A program made the position numbers and the translations under genes. DNA of 64,000 nt, from the NCBI GenBank assembly GCA_033297075.1, contig MU858145.1, positions 62,001 to 126,000 of the forward strand, written 5' to 3'. The notes beneath the pieces are model-generated. The model had not been told where the DNA came from. It did no database searches and saw only the letters and a list, made by a program, of their open reading frames with translations. The stretch is from Rhypophila decipiens (lineage: Eukaryota > Ascomycota > Sordariomycetes > Sordariales > Naviculisporaceae). This document shows, piece after piece, positions 49,608-60,906 of the stretch (position 1 is the first letter of the stretch; every line of letters starts with the position of its first letter).

Positions 49608-51726
49608 ATGGCCGAGTTACCCTCTCTCCCGCTTTCACCCTCACCCTCACCCTCACCGTCCCGGTCCAAGGCGGTCATTGCTGGTTCCCACCAGCAACTC
49701 TCACCATCGCCATCTGCATTGAGGCGGTCAGGGAGAAGCAGCTCCATCAGCAGCCAAGAGAGCAGTCTAAGCAGCGACAGCCACCAACCGCTGATAATGT
49801 TCACCGCATCTCGACTCGGTCAGGAGCATGAACTCGAAGAGGGTGCCATGGGGGCCAGAAGCCCGTCCACCACGTCCGTCACGGTGGCACAGAGCGAAAA
49901 AGCTCGCAGAATCACTCGGAAAATCGACCTGTGGTTGATACCGCTGCTTTCGCTGCTCTATCTTTACAATGGGCTGGACAGGGGAAACATCGGAAATGCC
50001 GAGACACAAGGTAATCAATCTCTTCTGGCCAAGGGGATAAATGGAGGCTTCAGTGCTGAAAATATGGGTTTCTATCCCCACAGGCTTCACCCACGATATA
50101 GGAGCCGCCCCGGACGACCTGAACTTTGCTGTCACCATCTTTTTTGTGACTTTTGTCGTCTTTCAACCGCTTTCGGCAGCCGCGGGGCGATGGTTTGGCC
50201 CACAGAACTGGATGCCCGCCATCATGGTTGGTTCCCATATCAACTTTTGTTTTTCTTGTTTATCTCGTTGATCCCGCCGTTGACTGGTTTTTGAATAATA
50301 GTTTGCTTGGGGAGTACTTACGATATCACAAGCATTTCTCAATGGCAGAGGTGCGTAGTACCAGTAGTAGGGGGCCGTGTCCGAAAATGGGAGGGCATGG
50401 AGTTGCAACCAGACGTCCCCCGTGACCATGCATGCATGCATGCAATACCCAGACCCTGGGGAAAAGATCGGAGCTAATATCTCTTAACCACAATAGCGTC
50501 CCTCATAGCAACTCGGCTCTTGATCGGGGCGTTCGAGGCTGGCTTTTATCCAACCGCTGTGGCGTACCTGGCCACCTTTTACCCACCGTTTGAGCTCGCT
50601 CAAAAGCTGGCCTGGTTCTATGGACAGTACGCCATCGCTGGCGCCTTTTCGGGTGCCATAGGTACGTGTGCACACCTAGCTACCGCCGTTTTCGGTTTGG
50701 GCGGTCACTAACATGGGCGAAGCGTATGGTATCTTCAGTATCCAGCACCCCTTCCCCAAGGCCTGGCAGCTTTTGTTCATTCTCGAAGGCGTCTTGACTT
50801 GTGTCTTTGCCCTGCTAGCCTGGATCTGGCTGCCTGCCGGTCCTGGCACCGCCTGGTTCCTCACCAAAGACGAGAGAGCATTTGCTGTAAGCAGGGTGGA
50901 TGCCAACGTGTATGACGATGGTCTTGAACCCGCCGCTGGTCGGCTTGCTGTCCGGGACATTGTCGAGACGGTCCAGGACTGGAAGATCTGGATGGTGCTG
51001 GCTTGTAATATCTGCGCCAGTGTGCCAAGTACTGCCTTTTCTGTCTTTCTGCCGTTGGTGGTGCAAGGTATGGGCTATTCCGCGTTGCAGGCCAATCTGG
51101 TAAGTTTGTTATATCAGCGGGGCTCCAAGTCCAAGGAGCCGTGTTACATCATATAGTGCTGACCGGGAGTCAATGCCTGCTTCTAGATGTCGGTGCCGCC
51201 CTTTGTGTGTGGTGCAGTCGGGCTTTATCTCTTCGCCATGAGCTCTGATCGGCGCAAGGACAGAGGTTATCACATTGTGGCTGGAATTCTCGTTACATTG
51301 GTTGGCTTGATACTAGTGCTCACAGTACCAACCAACCGAGGCAAGTATGCGGCACTCTGCGTCCTGCTGTTCGGAAGTTATGTGCCGCCTCTGCTCACCG
51401 CTGCCTGGCTGAGCGGGAACACGCCGGCGCCGGGTAAGCGGGCCATCGTGTTGGGGGTCATGGGGCTCGGCAACCTGGCCGGAGCTATCGGATCGGGCAT
51501 CTACAGGAAGGAGTATGCACCTGGATATAGGACGCCACTGTTCGTCACGCTGGGCTTTGTCTCGGCTGCACTTTTGGGCTATGTGAGCTATCGCGAGACC
51601 CTCAAGGGGGTGAATCGGAAGAGAGCCGATGTCAGACGCGCAAAGACGGCGGCCGAATGTGACGCCGAAGAGAGAAACGCTGAGCGGTATGCAGACGGCA
51701 AATGGACCTTTGTCTACAATCTGTAG
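49608..51726 (+). CDS. MFS transporter of the anion:cation symporter (Dal5/Tna1-like) family
   Basis: Predicted 558 residues from six exons: 49608-50010, 50084-50226, 50302-50350, 50497-50661, 50723-51099 and 51187-51726. Phases 1, 0, 1, 1, 0 keep one frame. The start has an AAAAAATGG context. A low-complexity Ser/Pro N terminus is followed by the family signature LYLYNGLDRGNIGNAETQG, then PAIMFAWGVLTISQAFLNGR, RLLIGAFEAGFYPTAVAYLA, YGIFSIQHPFPKAWQLLFIL and GKRAIVLGVMGLGNLAGAIG. The C terminus is charged and ends KWTFVYNL. This family takes up organic anions such as nicotinate, allantoate, vitamins or small peptides with protons; the precise substrate is not evident. Two kilobases downstream on the same strand is a Zn2Cys6 regulator, which might control it, though that is only position. 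Confidence 0.92.
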
Positions 51727-53736
51727 CCGCAATATAACAAACCCATAGCCCAAATTGAACCAAATGCACAGGGAGGATAACAGGTTACAGGACCAGAACC
51801 GTGCATGGCCTGAGTGAGCGAGCGGTTCGAATATTGCATGATATTACCCACAGCCATGTGTCGGTGTGACTGAAGGGTGGTGTGGGTTGCTATGCAGTTC
51901 ATGTTTGCAGTTCACTGTTCTGGGAAGTTGGGGGAGCAAGTGACGAGAAATGTGTGAGGTTCCAGGACTCGTCGAGTTGTCAGCTGGCGCAGACTGTGAG
52001 TGGTGGGATTGGCGACGGGATGGCATGGCTAAGCCAAGTTTGTGCATTTTTCGGCGTTCTTCTATTTCCTTTTCGTTGGAGGAGAGAAAGAGATGGTCGA
52101 GTGGGAGCGACGTTATATCGACTTGGTTGTAGAGGTCTCGGCTGGTACCGTACAAGGGAAAAGGGGGGGGCGGGGTATCCGTATTTGCGTACCGACATCT
52201 CGTGTTTAGCATCGGTGAAAAAATCGAGGTTCTGGAAGGGCGTGCAAGTTTTGCCATGAATCTCTGTCATGAAGTTTGCATTTGTGAGAAAGCCCATACG
52301 AGAGAATACAGCTGAAGGCGGCATCGTGAGTTGCTTCCATGCATCGTGACTGGAGAATGAGATAAGTCGGAATGACAAGCGTAATGGAATCACAAAGTTT
52401 GGGTCGCGTAGGGTCGCGGAAGGGAGCCCCCACATCCGTCTTGGCCCATCAGCGGCCCAGCCGCCCAGCATCCCTGATGATCCCTCCCCATCCTGCCCCA
52501 GGGCTCCAGTCAGGTCCAGTCACCTGCCCGGGGATGTTGTAGCTTGTACCTTTGTACCTCTGTGCGTGTCGCGGTTAACGGTACTCCAGGCTGGGAGAGT
52601 AGGTACGTGTACCCCGTAGCGGACGACGGCAGGTAGGCTGTAGCTCTGCTAAAAGTTGCTCTTAACTTTGCCGGGAATGGAGCTCGTCGGTACCCCATCC
52701 GAGAGTGTGATCCTGGGCTGTGACTTGCCAGGGAAAAAACTCGCTCACCCGCCGCACTTTCTCTCCATTTTGGAACCCACGCAGAGCCTTCGCATCGAAC
52801 AACTTTTGCTGCAAACCGAAACGTGACAAGCAAGGAAATCAGCGATAGGAATTTGGGGGCGGTCAAAGCACAGACAGAACCCTCCAAGGAGACGTTGGTC
52901 AATGGCAAGCATGGGCCCACGGATTGTTAAGGCACAGCGGGCACAATGAGGGGGAGTGCGAGGTCGCTCATGGGTCGTGCCCTCGAATCCTTTATTGGAT
53001 GGCAGTTGACTTGGGCGGCTTCCCAATTGGCGTGATTCAGGACTTGGGAACCTGCGTGAGAAGATGACGAGTTGAAGAGGAGAAAAGGAGGAAAAAGAAA
53101 CGAGCAAGTGCCAAGACTGGAGCAAAGCAAGCGAGTTCACCCACACATCAAAGATGGGGGGTTTGAAGGGTGAGAAATTGAGAATGGAGGAAATGGGGCT
53201 AGCGGCAGGGATGCTGTCATGCTGAGAAGGTGGTGAGGACCCCTCCAGGGAGCACTTACCGCCGGTAAGCTAAGTATTGCCAGTGACAAGTGTGGAGGGT
53301 GGCAGCCACTGGCAGCCACTGGCAGTCGCGGGCGGAAACCTGGGAAGTGTCCAGTCACAAGTGTTCTTTTTTTTTTTTGGGCGGGTTCCATTTCGCCTGG
53401 TCGTCCCCACCGCCTCCAACTTCCAGGTTGCCCCGAAACTCGACTTCAACCCGTTCCTTCCTCTGACAACTTGGAACGGGTACAGACACCGGAACGGCTA
53501 AAGCTTAAACTGCTTTGCTGCCGTCAAGGTGTCGTCGGATCGAGCCCGAGCTCTTGCTTCTTTTCTTTTTGTTGTTTTTCTTTTGGTTCTTCTCTTTTTG
53601 GTCCTTTGTTACAACACCAACAACACTTGGGCAGGGGTCTCACAGCACCACGTTTTATATGGCCCTTTTCTGAACGATGCGCCGGCGGAAAACAACTCAG
53701 GTCCAAGTCAAGCACTCAAAGGGTTGATGCCAGAAC
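51727..53736. other. Intergenic, 2.0 kb
   Basis: Between the transporter and the Zn2Cys6 regulator. It includes a T13-15 run near 53370 and a repeated GGCAGCCACT motif at about 53300-53320. It presumably contains the regulator's promoter and 5' UTR. No gene is supported. Confidence 0.5.
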
Positions 53737-56553
53737 ATGCCGAGACCGCCCAGGGACACGCTGCCAGACAGGAGCCACAGCGATTCTATTGCCCCAACGT
53801 CGTCGTCGTCGGGTCGAGGGCCAGATGAGCGACTTCCTGTGAATCCTCGCAGGACCAAGGTCGCGCCCGACCAGAGAAAACGCGTCGCCAAAGCGTGGGT
53901 GTCCTCGTCTCAGATCATCATATAACTGCCTCATGAGCGAAGCGAGCGGGTGACATGAGCTGACTCAAAGCTGATCATTACATGCCAACAGCTGCAACCG
54001 CTGCAACCAGAAGCGCATCAAATGCAGCGGTGACCGCCCTTGTCGTCAATGTGCCAATAGCTCGCGAGAGTGCAGATATCCGCCGCCAGTTCAGAAGGTG
54101 ACCATCGCACATTCAGACTTGGTCGAGTTCCAAGCCACGCGTCGCCGCTACAATGCCCAGGCCAGTCGTCTCAAACTCCTGGAGAGCTTGCTCCAGGACA
54201 AGGGCATTCCCGTTCCTCCAGTTGAGCGCCTTCAGTCCCCGCCTCCAGACATGAGAGATGCCGGGGCTCTATCGCCCACTGGTTATTCCCCGCCGGGTGA
54301 TGTGACTATGAGCGATGTGATGGACGCCATGTCGGAACTCGCCGAGGTTCAAGAGGACAAGGGCAAGCTATTGACGGACAATGACGGGACAGAAAGATTC
54401 CTCGGAGAGACCTCGGGCGCCAACTACATGGATGCCTGCAAGTCGTTTATCGTCATCAGCCATCACATCTTGTGCGGAAACAGCAGCATCAGCTCTAATT
54501 CGGCATTCCTCGCCTCAACAGGCCGTTACCAGACTTTTGATTCTCGTCCTCTGAATCTGCCTCCGGTCGATCCTCTCGTTCTCCCGCCAGCCGCTGAAAT
54601 CGCCGCCATGCTTGCCGATATCAGCACCTACATCCAGGACGGCAACGGCAGCTTTGGCAGCGGCGGCATTTTCTACTGGCCGTGGAAGGATCTAGCCAGC
54701 AACAGTCCTTCGCCGCCTGGCTCCAAGACGGGAAATCGCCATCTAGCACTCTACCACGTCGGGTTTGCCCTTGCCAGCCTCCTCAAAGGGCGACCGAGCG
54801 AGCAGCATTTTGCCCGCGCCGTGTCACTTTTGGGGAACCCTCTCGATGTCGGCTTGCACAGCCTTAGCTTTGACGATGTTCCGGCGCTGGCTCTGATGGC
54901 CTTGTACTTGGTCGAAAACAATCGAAGAGATCACGCTTACAAGTACATCAGGATTGCCATCACTATCAGCATCGAGTACGGCGCGCATTGGGATAAGCAC
55001 GCGGTCAATAGCCCCGCAGAAGAGTCACGCCGAAGGACCTTTTGGACCGTCTACATACTTGAACGGTAAGTTTCCATGTTGCGGCACGCCGAGAGCTTAT
55101 GGCTGACCGAGTTCGAAACACGGTAGCTGGTTGAGTTGTCTCATGGGTCGACCGTCCTCGATCGCCGAAGAGGCTGTTAACCTTCCGGTTCCTGAAGAAG
55201 TCTCGTAAGTTTTCAAACCTCAATGCTGCTAGTTGACGGTAACAGCGACCTAACTCTGAGCTAGAGGAATGCCCTCCCCTGTTGGACTTCTGGCCAACAT
55301 CCGGCTTGCTAAAATCTCGCACATGATTGTGGATCACAGCTCCCTTGTGGAACACAGCTACCGATTCGGAAACATGTCCAGTAGCAGGTTCGCGGTGAAG
55401 AAGCAAAAACGCATCATGGAAGATCTGGAGGAATGGAACGAAGATATCGTGGACGAGCTATTGGAATGGAACAAGGCCCTCCCTCCCGACTTGACCTTCA
55501 ACATATCAAAGACCCTGGAGCCGATTCACGAAAAGAAGAAGGAACATGAAGCCAACATATCAAAGAAAAAGCAGGAACACGAAGCCAGCGTGTCCAAGAC
55601 CCCGGAGCCGAATCATGAAAAGAAGGAACATGAAGCAGGAAATATGGCCGAGCAACACCAAGTCCTACGCTCCGAAGGCCCCGTCAACTCGCTCGCACGG
55701 CTGCTTGGGGATTCCAGTTCTGCTCCATCTCTCGAGCAAGTGCACAACCTAAAGGTTGGGCGCGACCTAACCCAAGACCTGGGTGACCGTGCGACAGATC
55801 GAGCCTATCTCTCGCTTCACATGTCGTATAACCAAGCAAGTCTCCACCCTGACCCGAGTTAGGAGGCCGTTTTAAAGCTAACCAGGCAATACATAGCTCT
55901 TCATTCTCGCATTCCGGCCCGCGTTCCTTTCGGCCGTCAAGAAGCTCGTGGCCGTAAGTTACTTCAACCATCGAGAAGGACTTCACCAGCAGGACCAGAT
56001 TGAGGAGCATCCCCTCAAATTCGAGTTTCGCGCCAGTGTCGAAGCCGCGAGGAGCAACTTGATGATGGGCACTCATATTAAAGAGCACCTCAAGGCGCCA
56101 GGCAACAAACTCCTGGTAGCAGATCTCCATCACATTTTCAACGCAGCCGTGGTGCTTCTCATGTACCGCATTTCGTTCGTCAACTGGCGCACTAATGACA
56201 CGTATCATATCGACTTTGCCCGCAAGGTTTTCGAGGAAGAGGCCAGCGCGGGGAGCGTCTACGGCAAAGACTGTTTTGCTGTGCTGGACGAGCTGAACCG
56301 GATGGTGGACGGTCTCCGGCTAATCATCCATGACAAAAAGTGGCCGCCTGGATGGCCGCTGCGAAGGCAGCAGGATGAAGCTGATCCCGACTACACCCAG
56401 CGTCTGGAGCAGCTCATATCGTGGCGGACAGAGCCGTGGGAAAAAGCGGAATGGGAGTCACCGGCGACCGACGACATGCAGGCGGATGACATTGATGGGG
56501 CGATGCCTTTGATTGAGGACTACGACATTGGTAGCGACTCGTTTCGGGATTGA
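53737..56553 (+). CDS. Zn2Cys6 transcription factor with fungal_trans domain
   Basis: Predicted 845 residues from five exons: 53737-53894, 53992-55065, 55127-55204, 55265-55835 and 55897-56553. The first splice creates RKRVAKACNRCNQKRIKC, completing the zinc cluster C-x2-C-x6-C-x5-C-x2-C-x6-C that binds CGG-type half sites. The fungal_trans middle domain includes YLVENNRRDHAYKYIRIAI, RRTFWTVYILERWLSCLMGR and PSPVGLLANIRLAKISHMI. The fourth intron appears to use a GC donor (CAA|GCAAGT at 55836) with a CTAAC branch and ATAG acceptor, joining LHMSYNQ to LFILAFRPAFLSAVKK. Inside the domain, about 55501-55642 encodes imperfect repeats rich in Lys, Glu and His (SKTLEPIHEKKKEHEA and SKTPEPNHEKKEHEAG). 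An in-frame stop lies just upstream of the start ATG. Targets unknown. Confidence 0.88.
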
Positions 56554-56763
56554 AGAGTGATGCATGGTTACATACCCAGCAAGCAGGCGGTGGTTTATTT
56601 GGTCTTTTGGCTTGTTCCTTTTGTTTTGTTTGTTTTGTTTTCCCAGCTTGGCAGTTTTGCTCTTTATAGATACCAATGACTTGAGAATTTGTTTATTTCT
56701 TTTTGACTCGTTTATGCTTATTAGTTCCTAAACGAATCATCAAGTCCCATGTTATGGGGGCAG

Positions 56764-58562
56764 CTACAGGTCCCCGAAAACGCGTGCCTCCTCAGCACCA
56801 AGCTTAGCAGAGTGCTGCGCGATGTCCTGGACAGTCCATTGCCCCTTTTCCGTAATATATCCGTCTATCAGGTCAGGTGGACACCACTCGAAGGAGATGT
56901 TCTGGACCTGGACATTGACACTCATGCCGACAACTTGGCTCCTGTCGACCCCAGCATCAGCTCTAGCCAATGACGTTGAGGTCGAGACTAGAGTCCTCGC
57001 CGAGGCCCGTATCCTGTCCGACGACGCTGTTGATTCCCATGTTCGTGTCACAAAAAAAGGGTCGCTTGACTCTATGACGTGGTTCTCGGGTTTGTCCTTG
57101 TCGCCGTTGTTAGCAGGCAGAGAAGGGGCTATCTTGTCTGACTCGGTCAAGACAATAATCTTGGCTGGCGGGTTTGCAGTCGAAGTGACGTATCTTGCCG
57201 AGAGGACTGCGGGAAGGGTTCCAGTCTTGTTGCTCACGCTGCCGTTGGAAGAGACCCGGTCGGCGCCGATCAGGACGAGATGGACGCCTTGGGAGGCGAG
57301 AGCGGCGGAGGCGTCGGTATACACCGTTATTTTGTGGCTTTTCTTGCGTGTTTGGTCACCGTGTTGGTCCGATTTGGAATCTTTGGCTGACTGGGTGAGT
57401 TTGGATGCGAGGGACACGCCCTCAAACAGCGGACGGGATTCTAGGATGCGTATGTCTAGGGTTAGGTTTTGGAGTCTTGAAGAGGAGCAGGAGGAGGATA
57501 TGAGCGAGTCAAGGGCTTGGTAAATGGTTGAGCTCTCGGAAAGGGTTAGGATGGATAATTCTCTGCACGTCTGGAGGTCGTTGGCTGGAGCAAAGGCCGA
57601 TTCGACCAAAGTCATCAGGTTTTGCGCAACAAGAGATGCCGATTCGTTCCTGTAATCCATCTGTTTGGTGAGAATATCCACGCATCTCTGGGTTCTCGAT
57701 TCGAACCCGGCTGGCGTTGACACCACTGCCCTTTCAATCTCAGACAGTGCAGTCAGTAAGGCGCTCATGATGGCAGCGCCCATGCTCTCCCGGCCGTTCT
57801 TCCATATGTGCCATGCCGCAAAGCGCACATTGGTCCACCACTGCTCTGGGGTTGCCTGGGCAGGAAGAGCCCTGATGACTGCCATGAGAATAGCCAGCGC
57901 ATCGCCAGCCATCTGTCTTGCCCCGCTGGTAAAGTCGTTGGCCAACTTGTCCAAGCCATCTGACAGCATCTTGGCAGCCTCCCCGCCGAGGTCCTTTTCG
58001 AACCACACTCGCCGGAGACTCTCGTTCAACCTGGGGACACCACCAAAGGCCTCCGAGTCTTCCACCGCCAACGGATCATACCAGTCCCATGATTCGTGCT
58101 CCCAGTCAATCTTGATCTTGCTGGTGGCAGCTTGATCGCCTGGCCCTGATGAAAGGAGTCGCCAGCCAAAGGGGTAGATGGTCCATTCTCGACGGATGGA
58201 AGGGTCGCTGAAGGTGTAGCTCTTCCCGTGTCTCATGAGGGCGAGAGAAGCAGGAGTGAGTGTTGTTTCTTCATTAATCTCGCGCCAGGCCGCAGCCAAG
58301 GGTGTTGCATCGTCCTTTTCGATGGACCCTGATATGGGGGCTAGATGATGTCTTGGGAGGTGGAACGGGGGTCGGTCAGTCTTCAAGCTGACACTGGCAA
58401 GCTTGGGGGCCTGGGAGCTTACTGATATGTCGATACCTGGCCGCTGCGGCGGAAGAGGGCAACCTTGGGCCTGCCATCCGGTGTGTCGAAATTGAAGATA
58501 AAGTTGGAAACGACTGAGCGTTTCTTGAATTCTGGATTGTGAGTTGATGCGACCGTGGACAT
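56764..58562 (-). CDS. Nudix domain fused to an eIF2B-like (IF-2B) domain
   Basis: Predicted 575 residues from exons 58562-58423 and 58351-56764. The 71-base phase-2 intron (GTAAGC donor, CCAAG acceptor) joins VALFRRSGQVSTYQ to HHLAPISGS. The Nudix-like box runs from Gly55 to about residue 78 (GSIEKDDATPLAAAW, then REINEETTL). It keeps R-E-x-x-E-E but has Thr where a Gly is usual. Residues from about 200 onward match the eIF2B alpha/beta/delta and sugar-phosphate isomerase fold: GRESMGAAIMSALL, LDIRILESRPLFEG, VLIGADRVSSNGSVSNKTGT and WCPPDLIDGYITEKG. The ATG at 58562 (CACCATG) is preferred. An in-frame ATG at 58643 would add 27 basic residues. The role is unknown; hydrolysis of a nucleoside-diphosphate compound coupled to sugar-phosphate isomerisation is possible. 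Confidence 0.85.
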
Positions 58563-59923
58563 GGTGAACTGAGATGGAAGTCTGGGCAATCGCGCAGGAA
58601 GAACACGCAGGGTGCAAAGGCGATGAAAGGGACTGAAACTCATTCAGTAGATTATTGTGGTCTTTGGAATATCTTCATTTTCACCCCGAATCTCAGAACA
58701 ACAGTAGCGTACGTTTACGTGTACGTGTAGATACTAGGTTACTTTGTGAGCGATTGGTGAAGCATGACGTTGGCGGGGTATCATGTGATGATGTGATGGT
58801 TGAAGAGGGGCAGAGGGTGTCAACGCAGCTGCCAGCTGCGCCCACTGTCCATCCATTGAATTGGCAAACATGTTCAGCTGGTCGCCAGCTGCTAACGTCA
58901 CAGCTCAACTTCCCTGCCTTTATTTCTTGGCGGTTTACCCCTGAGTTAAGCAACACTGGGAAAACTAGATGCTTACCGTAGGGCTGAAACACAAGACAGT
59001 TCGGTCAAGACTTCTTGCATTTTATCCGCAAATGAGCCAAAATCGCCTACTTGTCGTGCCTCCGATCCACCGAACATCTAGATGGCTTCGAGTTCAGTTC
59101 GAGTTTGGTTTGGAGCGAATGTAACCCTGGAGCCGAGCAAAACCCCCAAAGTCCGAGGCAGCAAGATTTTCAGCCCAGCCAGCGCACCAATCTCGTCACA
59201 GTGTCTCCCCAACCATGGACAGTCAGCGGGACACTCATTTCCGGAGCCCCTTTTCTTGAATGTGTAAGCTGCTTACCCAAACACACCTCGGTCCGTGCCG
59301 CGGTATGGTCATTTTTCGTGCCCCTATTTTTTAAGAGATCTCTTTTTTAATCTTTCCATCAAGCTGATACAATGGCGAACTACTCTACTGATATAGCGAG
59401 CGGGACAACTTCCAACCGTTTAGGAGGCACTTTTTAAAATGTTGTCTACCTTTATCTCGCGAATGTGTGTCCTCAAGCCATCAAACTCGGTTGGATAAGG
59501 TAGTTAAACAAAGCTCTATATATAGGCTTACGTGAGAGACCGTCTTGGGCTTGATGAAATTGCGCCCCCAGGGGAACAGACATCAACCCCTGACGTCGCA
59601 CCAAGCTCCTGTCAAAAGCCCAGCTGGGCTGAAAAGAAAAGTGGATGGCCAGAATGGCGATGGGAATGCGCCGATCAAGAGACACGATGCACCCGGGGTA
59701 GCATTTCCCGACCCCTCGGCGAGTTTTCTCTAATTAATATCATCAAGCCGAAAGGGCCTCCACCTTCTGTAAAGGACGTACGTCCAGGCAAGCAACCTCA
59801 GCTAGGGTTAAACTTGTGTAGCCATCCGTTTTGCTCCAGCATTTCAAGACTGCCTGCATGTAGGACTTCCGGGTATATAACGAGATATATCAACAAACGC
59901 TGTCTTGAATAATCGACATCAAG
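58563..59923. other. Divergent intergenic region
   Basis: 1.36 kb between the starts of the Nudix/IF-2B gene (-) and the PAN-domain gene (+), thus carrying both promoters. An in-frame upstream ATG at 58643 could extend the former. No other gene was seen. Confidence 0.5.
59874..59880 (+). promoter_or_regulatory. Putative TATA box of the PAN-domain gene
   Basis: TATATAA, 44 bases before the ATG at 59924, so transcription would begin only some 15-20 bases ahead of the start codon. Good match to the consensus, but not tested. Confidence 0.5.
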
Positions 59924-60906
59924 ATGGAGGTCTATCAAGCACCCCCGCAGCACCCACGGCAGCAATACTACGCGAACCCTCTCCACGACGACGTCGAGAA
60001 AACGGGCAGCATCCACAGCGGACATCACCATCAGCTCCATCCTTACACTCATTCTGCCGTCAACCTCAGCTACGGCCACGGCCACGGCCACACATCCCCG
60101 ATGAATCCAGGAACGCCCGTCAACTACAACGCTGGCCATCCACCACCACCACTGACTTCCCACATCTCCACCTCGTCTTCCAGCACAAGGGCCAAGGAAA
60201 TGGCTAGCCATGACAAGAAAATCTCCCACGTGTCAGTCCGGCTGGCTGGCTGTGTCCTTGCCATAATCGTCATTCTCTTCGCCGCCGTCATTGGTCTCGC
60301 AGCTGGTCTGGGCATGACGCAAGAGAATCTACGTCAAGCGAGGAGTGATTTGTTGCTTGCTCAAGCCAAGCTTGTTGCGCCAGGGACAGGGTATGTTTAC
60401 GACTCGTCCTCTCCCGTCTCACATATCCATTCCTTCTCCCATCACTCACAAATTTGAAATGGAACAGAACTGCCGCCAACTCGCCACCATCGGATGCCAC
60501 CACAACATCAACGCCAGCCACCGTCACAGCGACTATCGTTCCAACACCAACCGCCCAAGCAGCAATCAAATGTCCAGCTGGAAACGGAACCTTCTACAGC
60601 ACCTCCTCGGGTGACTCGTCGGGTCCCACCAAGCAGTTCCAACGAATATGCGGAATCGACTACGGTCAGGGCGAAGCCAAAGACATTGGAAGTAAGAAGG
60701 TCGCGAGTCTAGATGAGTGTATGGATGCGTGTGCTGCTCGAGCAGGATGTACCGGCGCTGGGTGGGGCGCCATCACCGGCGACAAGGGCAATATGCATTC
60801 CTGCTGGATGAAGACTGGTCTGATCAAACCGCACAAGGCTACTCAGGATTGGGGCTTTGGGCTCTTGATTACCGGGTCCGGAGCAGGTAATTCTAGTTCA
60901 ACGTGA
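59924..60906 (+). CDS. Single-pass membrane protein with PAN/apple-like domain
   Basis: Predicted 301 residues from exons 59924-60390 and 60468-60906. The 77-base phase-2 intron has a GTATGT donor and an AACAG acceptor. The N-terminal 100 residues are His/Pro/Ser-rich, with repeated GHGHGH. One hydrophobic helix follows (about residues 107-130, LAGCVLAIIVILFAAVIGLA), then a short coiled segment (MTQENLRQARSDLLLAQAKL), a Thr/Pro-rich stalk and a cysteine-bearing domain. The latter reads FQRICGIDYGQGEAKDIG, SLDECMDACAARAGCTGAGW, MHSCWMKTG and DWGFGLLI, which is typical of fungal PAN/apple-like modules that bind proteins or carbohydrates. The topology suggests type II, with the module outside the cell or in the lumen. 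It ends in a Ser/Thr/Gly tail. Ligand unknown. Confidence 0.82.

Noticed and set aside
56822..57523. Plus-strand frame of 233 codons
   Set aside because: Opposite the eIF2B-like domain; no independent features.
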